Assembly: GCA_006937955.1 (NCBI GenBank)
Contig: SSNP01000108.1
Location: 359,377-423,376 of the forward strand
Direction: 5' to 3'
Origin: Pachypanchax playfairii
Lineage: Eukaryota > Chordata > Actinopteri > Cyprinodontiformes > Aplocheilidae
Length of the DNA: 64,000 nucleotides
Position numbers and translations under genes: made by a program. Numbering within the stretch: the stretch's first letter is position 1; each line of letters opens with the position of its first letter. Shown here one piece after another: positions 1-10,500 of the stretch. Under the pieces are notes generated by a model. That model ran no database searches. It was not told the DNA's origin and worked only from the letters and a program-made list of their open reading frames with translations.

Positions 1-149
1 AAAATTCATCATTTCCAGTTTGAAAGAATTCAAAATATGCAATGTGAAGCTCTAGATGTGTAATTCCATCTGGAACATAGCATGAGGTCACACACCATCT
101 CTCTGTGTTGATATCGAGCCTCTTGTTTACAAAGGTGGTCTCCTTCCGC

Positions 150-690
150 GTGCATGTTCGTGCATGTGAAACTCCGCCTCCTTCATGTACTGAGCGAAGG
201 CCCTCCCTTCGCTCAGTACAGCCGACACACATTGTTGAAGCGAAATGGCGGAAGGCGGAGCAAAGCGTTCACCTGAAGATGACCGGGAACACATTTCATC
301 ACCCAAGAAGCCACGGCCAATGACAAACAAACCGGGTAAAGCAAGGGACAAAACCAGGATAAACATTGGTCTTGCTTTTCCAAGATGGAGAGCACTGAGA
401 GAACGAGAGAATTTACGATTTGACTCGGAGCTGGCTTTTCTTCTCCTGGACAGGTAAGGAACAATCATTATTTTAATCTAGTGTCACTGTAATGACTCGC
501 TCTGGAAAGAGATAAAGTTGTCAACTTTGTCCTTTATACTGCTTGCATTCAGTTCTGCTCTTTTACCTTGTAGCTGTAGTGGCTAAATGTCTGTAGCGGC
601 TAAATGTCTGTCTAAATGTCAGACTTTGTTTTGGTCTCAATCCTGTACTCAACAGCACACCTAGCGGTGAAAAATTGCTTGTTGCTCCTT
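150..690 (+). mobile_element. Repeat carrying a first-exon-like frame (RINIGLAFPRWR)
   Basis: A frame at 245-454 starts MAEGGAKRSPEDDREHISSP and ends KTRINIGLAFPRWRALRERE then LAFLLLD, followed by CAG/GTAAGG, a good donor. A related frame lies at 22440-22255 on the other strand. This is a transposon-borne exon family seen across teleosts; function unknown to me. A 14-bp perfect hairpin (187-219) lies upstream. The outer limits are approximate. Confidence 0.55.
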
Positions 691-691
691 T

Positions 692-1203
692 AAGTATTAA
701 TCAGTAATATGAAACATTTTATATCTAAAAATCGTCAGGAAACACTGATTAACAGACCTTTCAATCTATCTGCATTAAAATTCGGTCAGGCTGCTTCGTC
801 AGCAACTCATCCATATTCATTATTTGAATTTGCTGGACTCTGATTGGCTAACAAACTAGCCTATGAGAGCAAGGTATACTGTTTCCTGCCCCACTGCGCA
901 TGGCAACGTCAGACGTCGTGTCTTCCTGTTTGGTACGTCTTATGCTACAGTTTTTAGCCAGCAGCATGCTAGGCGTCGTTTCAACTGCGGGAGATGATGA
1001 ATAACGAACAAAGGAGTTGTGATGAAACAGATACAGGCCGTTCGAACTCGGGTTTTATCACCACCTGCTTGTTTGAGAGATAAAAACTGAAAGAGAAGTT
1101 GTTGACCTGTTTTCACACCCACTATGAAGGTAAGAACACCTGTGGAGCTAAAATATTCAACAGAAACCTCAGAAAAACTGTTTTTAATGGAAGGACCTCT
1201 TTA
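692..1203 (+). mobile_element. MITE family with AAGAGGCC ends, copy 1 (5' truncated)
   Basis: Shares TTTGCTGGACTCTGATTGGC and GCCAGCAGCATGCTAGGCGT with 31236-31715 (inverted) and 59967-60535. The right end GGAAGGACCTCTTTAA is present; the left end is missing. Non-coding. Confidence 0.7.
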
Positions 1204-1264
1204 AGAGTACTTCTAAATGTTTCTGTGAGAGTGAGTTTTATTCTTCATGATTTCTGAAACTCAC

Positions 1265-1366
1265 CTGTTGCCCCAGAAGGGGATGCCCACACACTGGATG
1301 ATGAAGATTACAACTTGGCAGAAAAACACAAAGAAGAAGAAGAAGAAGTTGAAGGAGCTGTCAGTC
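1265..1366 (-). CDS. scamp2: scamp2 exon 7
   Basis: Residues 207-240, membrane span 3 (TDSSFN, six Phe, V, FFCQVVIFIIQCVGIPFWGN). The Phe run is coded by a nearly pure TTC trinucleotide tract. Donor GTGAGT leads to an exon outside the window. Confidence 0.88.
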
Positions 1367-4300
1367 CTAAAAAAACAAAATAACAAAAAAAATTTTTTTA
1401 AATCAGGAAACACATTCTAAATTCATTTAAAACAGTCTGTAAAAAATCTAAACAAGTTCCAGTTTATTTATAAAGCACATTTTCAGAATCACTGCTGTTG
1501 GCTAAAGTAAAAATGTTTATATGTGTAAAAAAATTAAAGATTTAATCTTTACCAATTGTTTTCATGTACTTGTGAATAGAACACCGTGTTAGAACCTAAA
1601 TGTTTTGTTTGAAATCCGTCTCCAGGAGTCATTGGGTGAGAGGCGGGGTTACACCTGGACAGATCGCCAGTCCAAAAGTTATAAAAAAGGAATTTTCATT
1701 CACCACAAGCTAACGTGGTTTCTTTCATCGTAGCATACTTTATTTTCAGGTTTGCTGAGTTTCCAAGTATTCCAGTCATTATGTGGAACATGCATGAACT
1801 CTGTAAGAGCTCCTATTGGCTCATGCAACTAAAAGCTGGTCTTTGACCGTATAAATACTCCAAACTCTGCAGGTTTCTTTCTACTCTTTTCCTGCAACGG
1901 GTGCAGATGAATATTGTCCATATGTACCATATGGAGCAAAAGGAAGATAGGAAAATAAACAACACAAAGATCAAGATGGACATCTATCCCAGAACTAAGT
2001 GCTTGTAAAAACAAACGGGTCTTACGCAGTAATTAAAAGTAGAAGTAAACCATTCTACAGAATAGGGACCATTTTATTAACAATGTTCTGCCACATGTTG
2101 TTTTTAGCTTGACAGCAACTTTCTAAAATAATGTTTCTCTTATGAATCAACAGCCATTTTTTCATAACATCATTTTTGAAGTATTCATGTATTTAATGTC
2201 TGAAGTGTTTGTGTGATGCCATAAAGTATAGTATATATTTAGTGGGATGAAACTCACCTGAAGGCCTTATAGACGGGTCGGTACCAGCAGAGGAAGGAAC
2301 AGGGAGTGAAGAGGACAAACCAGAGAATGGAAAGGCCGAAATCCACTCCATGGCTTTGGCCGGTGGTGAAGTAAGCCAAACACGCCAGCAGGTTGAGGAA
2401 CAGCGTCATACAGTTGACTGAAGGCCAAAATGAAGAGACGAAAGTTAATGATGGTTAATATTAGAATAAACTCAGCTTGAATCTGAGTGTCTGTGCTGCC
2501 AGAAAGTTGCATATTCCAGCAGCAAATGTACAACAACAATTGTCCTTTAAAGAAGTACTGAATAACTTTTCTCCAGCTGTGTCTCAGACAGCCGTCGCTC
2601 GAACCGGTGTTCTGCAGAAATATGCTACTTCTGCACATGTGCTGTTCTACAGTCTTGACTTCAATAAACAGATTTATTGTTTATTTTTGTTTCTATATTT
2701 TTCCGTAAATACATTTTACCAAACAAATAAATTCTCCCAGGACAGAAACACTAAATATGATGTTATTTTTACTTTCTTTACATCGTCAGAGCGACAGGCA
2801 AATGTCTGGACACACCCAGAGGAGAAGGACCCAACAATGACCGCCAAGGACCCAGAGGGCTTTTATATAGAAAATATCAGAGAAGGATCATAAAAATATG
2901 TTTAAATAATTAACAGGACACACTCACTATAAACAAGAATACTGTATAAACTTCTAATAACATCTTATTATGAAATAAGAGGTCATTTCGTACAATGGCT
3001 GCATTTTTCATCAGGTCTTGTTACATCTCACATCCACAGCAGAATGACAGATTATCTCTCCTGGAGGAAGTTCAGTTGTACTTTGTAGCTACATTTTAAA
3101 TTTGACTAGAATCATTTTGTCAAAGAGTTTCATTTAATATTTAGTGACTTTGTTACCTGGTAACAGTTGGTCCACACCTACAGCTGACCACGTTACACAG
3201 ACTGAACAAACTTAAAGATGGCATGAAGATGAAGGTGTGGGGGGGGGTCTAGTATTAGAATATTTATAATATTAAAGAATATAGAAGTCTGTGCAAAAGT
3301 TTTAGTTAGTGGAAAATAATATAAATTAAATCAATATTTGTTGTGATCAGCTGTAACTTTAAAAGAGCATCAATTCTTCATGTGCAGCTGGTTTATGAAG
3401 GAAGTCAGTCACTAGCTGGAGACACATCTGTCTCTTCATGTTAATATAATCCATGTTGTTGAGTTCAGATCTACATGAAGGATAAATCTCCATGATTGTT
3501 TCACTCTGCAGCTTTTCAGTTAACCAACAGCATCCGGTTAAAGTAGAACTACAGAAATATTGACATGTTTGTCTCATCAGAACAGCTGGACAACATAAAA
3601 TCCCTGAGTTTAAAACGGATGTTCACAGCACATCTTGATGTGATTCATATCTTTCAAATGGATCAAAATAAACAATTATAATGTGAAATCATCTTATTAC
3701 GCAGCATTTTGTCACACCGTTACATTTCACATGAAGCTAAAAGGTAAAGCACTTACACATCCAGAGATAATACATCATTTTGCAGACTCTCTGGTACTCG
3801 GAAGGGATTTCCTCAGCAAAGTCCTGATAAAAACACGGTTTGATAGGGAAGAACTTGGGAAGTGGAGGCCAGTTGTTCTCTTTACCTGTCGAACCAAAAT
3901 ATAACATCAACACCTTAAATACGATTTATCCATCACTGCTGAAATCATGCTCAGTTTTAAAATTTGACTTGTGAGAGTGTAACAATATGAAATACATCCC
4001 TGCAGGTGATGTAATGAAGTACTTAGACAGAAACCTGATTTTAAGCAGCATTGACTCAACATGGAAATATTTAGTTTAATTTCTCTATGAGTAGATTAGC
4101 ATGTGACGCCTCTCAGGGTGTGGCTGCTGATGTGAGGACCAGAGCCTCTTTCAGTGGAAGTATTTTTACAAATAATCATGGATGATAGTAAACAGCCACA
4201 CTGCAGAATGTTTTCCTGCTACAGTAAGCTGTGCTGCTTGTGATGCAGCTGCGGTGAGTTAGAGGTTTTTCTTTAATGACCTGTCGGGCCTCTGCCCTGG

Positions 4301-7300
4301 AGCTCCCGTTCTCTGCGGTCCAGTTCGGCAGCTTTCCTCTCAAGCTCCTCCTGCTGCTTCAGCAGGTCGGTCTGAGCTGCAGCAGCAGTTGCCTGAAAGG
4401 GAGGAGAAAACAAAACGCCAGACTCAGCAAACACGCTGGAGCTACAGAAACTGATCCTGGTGGGGACAAAGGCTTTAGAACATCTGTAGAAGTATTATAT
4501 CTACACACATCTGTATGGAGCAAGATTACTGTCAAAAAAAGACGTATATTATTAATCGACACGACAACAAGCAATCTGTAAACTCGTGTTTCTACCAGAT
4601 CATATAAAACATGTGAAGTATCTGTTCTGTATGAGAAAACAAGTTAAAAACTTCAACAACCGACAAAGTCCAAATTTAAACTTGTTTTTCTTTATTTCAC
4701 TAGCTGGATGAGTCTTTTCAACTTAACACCACCAAGACGAACAAACAAAAAACACCAGGTAAATGATTAATGTTGCTGTAAGAAGTAAACAAACTGTTTT
4801 TACTAGTAATAAATACAAACTAATAAACATCAGCTGATTCAGTTCCGTTGTTTTTGGTCCGTCCTCTTGGCGTTAAGTTTAAATCGCTAGAAGCATCGAT
4901 GTTTCTGAGCTCCATTAATAATCCTGTGACCCGTCACAGTTTTCAGTTTATAATCGTAAAGGACAGATTGTATTTATAAAGAAAAAGCAGCAAAACACCA
5001 GCGTGAAGCGGCGCTCTCTCACAAATGAGCTAATATTAAAGATTTCTATTAGGTATTACTGAAACACAGATGAAATAAAAATACCATTAAAAGTTGTGGT
5101 ATTAAATACATATCATGGTAACATGCAGGGCCGTGCAGAGACCTTTGAAGGGGCGGGTGCTCAAAAGTTAAAAAGGGGCACATAGAACCCGATTTTATAA
5201 CAACAACCCACCTTTCATCAAAAATCTAATATGGAATCTTCTCATTACTAAATCATCATTATCATCAGGAGGGACAACACAAAGCAAATGTAGCTTCTGT
5301 TTTACCTGAAGAGGAACAATGTTGTTGACAGGTTGGGGGGGGGGGGGTTAAATTGGGGTTAAAGCACTTTCCCAAATTAAAACAGTAACTTTCTGTTGAC
5401 CGTGTCCAGAAAAATGCATCATGGTGCTGATCCAGAATCCTTCCCCATCCCCTATTATTTATCCCTAATGCTATTATAATAAATAAATGAGAATAAAAAA
5501 AATTAATAAATGAGTACAAAAATAATGTACTCAATGATTCAGTTTGTTGACCTATTTACTTTGAACAAGGCAGTAAGCTTTTTAAGTATGTCAACAGTAG
5601 AAATACAATCTTTTTACAGCAGTAGAATCTGCTATTTTTCCAGTATAAATTTCATATATTTTTTTTATTTTCTTTAAACTACAGTGTTTTTAAAATATCA
5701 TCATTATAACTGCTCAATTATTATGTGGATATGTATAATTTCTGGTTTTAGTGAAATATAAGTTCTCCAGTTCAAAACCTGGAACTTATTAAACTTCCCT
5801 GTAACGCTGGACAGACACACAGACCTGTGACATCATCATCCAGCCTGCTAGCAGCTAATGACCACCACTACCTGTCCTGCACAAGTTGTGCAGGTAATAT
5901 ATAAGAGCTGACAGATGACGTCTTATCACGCTGTTGCACGGTGCACGTGCACACAGCCACACTCTGCCATTGGGGCAGTTGTTGGCAACTGGTGTCATGT
6001 GACTGATGCAAGACCGATCCTTTTATTTTGCAAAATTGATATTAATTAATTGATTGATATGAGGCAGACCTGGGCACGCATACAAACGTTAAAAAAAAAG
6101 AAAAGACAAGAAAAAGGCACATGGGGCACCCAGAAAGAAAGGGGCAGGTGCCCGAGCAAAACCTCCCCCACCCCCATGTCAGCTATCGAAAAGAATGAAC
6201 ACAAGTAACCAGAGTTATTATCTCCTGCTGGAAGCAGCCAGTAGAAGAAGAATAGACTTTACTAGATCCTAAACTGTATCTGATGTTAAACAATGTTATA
6301 TTCATGATGAAATGTTACTCAAAACAAACTGATCTCAGTCTAAAACTGTGACAAGCGATACGATGTCTTTTATTATCCATCAAATCTTCCATGTGATGAA
6401 TTAAGAAGTCCAGATGTTTAATGATGCATTTCTAAGACAAAACTGCTCTTTACCTGCATCACTGTGGCACAAGTCCAGTCCAAACCTTTAGAAATTCAGT
6501 AGCAAGTAACTTAATCTATTACTCTGGTACAAAAATCAGGCTAGAAGAATAAATGATCGAGATCACCTCACTATGTCACACTGTTTTATTCCCCAACTAC
6601 TCTCTTAGTTCTACTGCATTGCATTTATTCAGTGAGTGTTTCCTTTTGTAAAAAGGGAAGTTGTGGCATCTGTGTGCAAAAATGACGAGGTGTTAAAAGG
6701 ACATGGGGAAGTAAAGCTGCCACGGGTTTCTAAGAAAGCTGTTTCTATTTGTCTGAACAGGAAGAGCACACGTTCTCACCTGTGGACTCGGTTCTGATGA
6801 TGGCTGCAACACAGCAGGTTGGTAGGGAGATGTGGAGGCAGGGGTGGTGTGACGGGCGAGACCATCCTGACAGGAAATAACAAATAAAGCATTTGATGCA
6901 ACAATGAGAGAAAAAAAGAAGTGAAACATATAAATTCTCTACAAGAGCAGCCAGATGTATGATTTCAAATATGAAACAGAACTTTACTGTTTCAGCTTTT
7001 ACAACAATATATCACACGCTAAACTTCAAAAGTTTGTTTATTAAAAAAGAACAAAGAAAAACTGCAACAGAAACATAAGATATCACATCTCAAAGATGTT
7101 TGAATTAGAATATATTTAACTATATAACCCAAAATCTGAAATAAAAGCAAACATTTTATTGCAGCTTTAAGGTAGCTGCATTTATTAAGGAGCATGTTCC
7201 ATTAGTTGGATGATCTATGTGCATGATGACGATGTGAATCCAGGACTAAAAACCCTCTGAACACCACTGAACTCATAAAACACAAATACAAGAAGCTTTT

Positions 7301-7490
7301 CTGCCTGTAAAAGCATCAGAAGAAGTAACGAAACACATTGGCACTGCAGCGAGTAATTAACACACTACTTTGACTCGTTTGTGTCTTTTTAGACCACATG
7401 TTGTGTTTACGTGAGTCCCTTCTGGTCAAACCACCTGGATACTCTTGAAGTAGCTTTTGGAGACCTCCCCCCCCCTCCCTCCTCCACACA

Positions 7491-7535
<45 letters not shown>

Positions 7536-10500
7536 AGTGTCCACTCTTTATTAGTGCACAGAGACATAGAGATTTCAGTCCTGCCATGGAAACCACCTCA
7601 TCATGTTTGCATCAGAAATATGGTTCAGGTGTGGCTCCCAATGCTTTTTACTGCACTGTTACTTCCAAATGATATAAACCACAAGGGAACTTAAAGAGCA
7701 ACTCACCCTTAAAACAGTTTTTTTCTGCTAATAAACTGTATTAGTGGGTCTTTACCAATGCAACCTTTCAGTTTATGGGCATTTTTTGACATTTTCATGT
7801 AAACTTGTTAAATTCAACCCTTTTTGGTCTAAAAACGTCTCAGTGCTGCCCTCTTAGGGTTGAAACGTGGCTACTGCATTTGAATTTTGTGATTGGCTGA
7901 AAGTGGTAAATGCCTATGTCACTGGTATCGTCTCTAAGAAACGCCTCCTGAAGTATAAAACCATCTCTCAGACACACTCAACCCCACCCACCTGTTGCCT
8001 CCAGCTTCTCACCAAAGAGCTGCACACAGGGATTTAGAGCAACTGACTGAAAACTACGACAAATGGAATAAATAAAGTAAAATAATATTAAAATTAGGAT
8101 GAGGATCTGTGGTTGTGATTGTGTGGATGTGATTTGTGCACATTATATTTTGATTCAGGCATTTACTCAGACACCTCTCTGCAACACGGCAATAGCTTTA
8201 GCATTGTGGCTAACAACAATCAATCGGTAAACTACTCTGAAAACTACGACATAGAGAATAACTAATATCATTAAAAGAATAATTAAATCGGGACAAAGAC
8301 TTCCCTGCAGTGGTTGTGATTGTGTGGACGTGATTTATAGACGTTATATTCTCATCATGCTCGGATTACCTCTCTGCAACACGGCAGAGTCACACTGGAG
8401 CTAATCTGAACATGGAGAAGTGCAACACGTCAATCACAGCTTAAGACCACCTCTTCCTCAGGGTCCTAAGTAACGACTCTTTCAGCATTATTTTAAACAA
8501 CAGATAGAAAGATAACTTAGAGGGGGGTGAGTTCCTCTTTAAATAACCTGTGATGTGGAATTACACTTTGCAGTATCACACTGGTTTAAGCAAATAAATG
8601 ATACAAATTGTATCATTTATATCAATATTATCATGGATAATATGGTGAAGCACTGCACTAACCTAATAGGACAGCTGGCTAGAAGTTTTATTACTTTGTA
8701 TATAAAAGAAGGGCAAAGAGTCTGTAGATGAAACACTTCTACCTTCTCTGATCATGAGCTCCTTTTAAATCTAGATCAGAGTTCTGCAAACTTTACAACT
8801 GAAAGATCTATTTTCTATCACTCATAATACTTGAGAAAACTCTGGTGTCTAAATGTTAAACAAAGAGAAAAGCTTAAAAAATCAAACAAGTTACAAGAAA
8901 TAAAAGATGTCTTACATTAGACTGGGGGAAGGGGTTGTACTGACCAACTGGGTCAACACTGGAATGGGTCACTTCAGTGACAGATGGATCCTGCAAAACA
9001 ACAAGTTAAACTCACTGAATCAGTTTCCTTTAACTTTAAAATCCATAAATTATTGTCAAACATAGACAGACTCACTCAGCTGGTGCCAAAAGTAAACACA
9101 TTTAAGAAACTTGTAAAACGAGTCACATGAAACAAAAATTTATATTTTTAATTTATTTCTGTGAAATATGCTCCTTAAAAATGAATTTATCAAAGAACGG
9201 ATCTGAATGTAGGGATTTACAAATGATCATGCCTGCAAATTTACCAGCGCCGGTTGATTTTAACAGTAATTTTCACCACTGAGACACTATTTGTGTATGA
9301 GGAGGGAGGAACTGAACACTGATGTCTTTAAGAAGGAACAGAACAGACTGGAATTCTTGAAGAAGTTCAGATCCTTCAACGTTTGCAGCAAGATGTTGAA
9401 GATGTTTTATAAGTCTGTTGTGGAGAGTGTAATCACATCTGCATCACCTGTTGGGGGCGGAGCATCAGAGCAAGTGATGTAAAGAAGCTGAACAAACTGA
9501 TAAAGAAGGTAGTTCTGTTCTGATCTGGATCCTCTTGAGTTGATTATCAAAAGGAGGATGAAGAACATGATGGAGAACCCTCATCATCCTCTTCACAACA
9601 CATTAACTCAACAACAGAGTGTCTTCAGTCAGATACGTCTTCAGATCCAACACAGACCTCTACAGGAGATCCTTCCCGTCCACAGCTAGAACCCTCTACA
9701 GCAGATCCTTCTTGTCCACAGCTAGAACCCTCTACAGGAGATCCTTCCTGTCCACAGCTAGAACCCTCTACAGGAGATCCTTCCCGTCTACAGCTAGAAC
9801 CCTCTACAGCAGATCCTTCCTGTCCACAGCTAGAACCCTCTACAGGAGATCCTTCCTGTCCACAGCTAGAACCCTCTACAGGAGATCCTTCCCGTCTACA
9901 GCTAGAACCCTCTACAGCAGATCCTTCCTGTCCACAGCTAGAACCCTCTACAGGAGATCCTTCCTGTCCACAGCTAGAACCCTCTACAGGAGATCCTTCC
10001 TGTCCACAGCTAGAACCCTCTACAGGAGATCCTTCCCATCTACAGCTAGAACCCTCTACAGGAGATCCTTCCCGTCCACAGCTAGAACCCTCTACAGGAG
10101 ATCCTTCCCGTCCACAGCTAGAACCCTCTACAGCAGATCCTTCCTGTCCACAGCTAGAACCCTCTACAGGAGATCCTTCTTGACCACAGCTAGAACCCTC
10201 TACAGCAGATCCTTCCTGTCCACAGCTAGAACCCTCTACAGGAGATCCTTCCCATCTACAGCTAGAACCCTCTACAGGAGATCCTTCCCGTCCACAGCTA
10301 GAACCCTCTACAGCAGATCCTTCCTGTCCACAGCTAGAACCCTCTACAGGAGATCCTTCCCGTCTACAGCTAGAACCCTCTACAGCAGATCCTTCCTGTC
10401 CACAGCTAGAACCCTCTACAGGAGATCCTTCTTGTCCACAGCTAGAACCCTCTACAGGAGATCCTTCCTGTCCACAGCTAGAACCCTCTACAGGAGATCC

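Noticed and set aside
2477..2893. 138-residue plus-strand frame
   Set aside because: No family motif, A/T-rich composition, overlaps no splice signals, antisense to scamp2 intron sequence.
7316..7672. Cys/Val- and Thr/His-rich frames
   Set aside because: Direct translation of the CA microsatellite.
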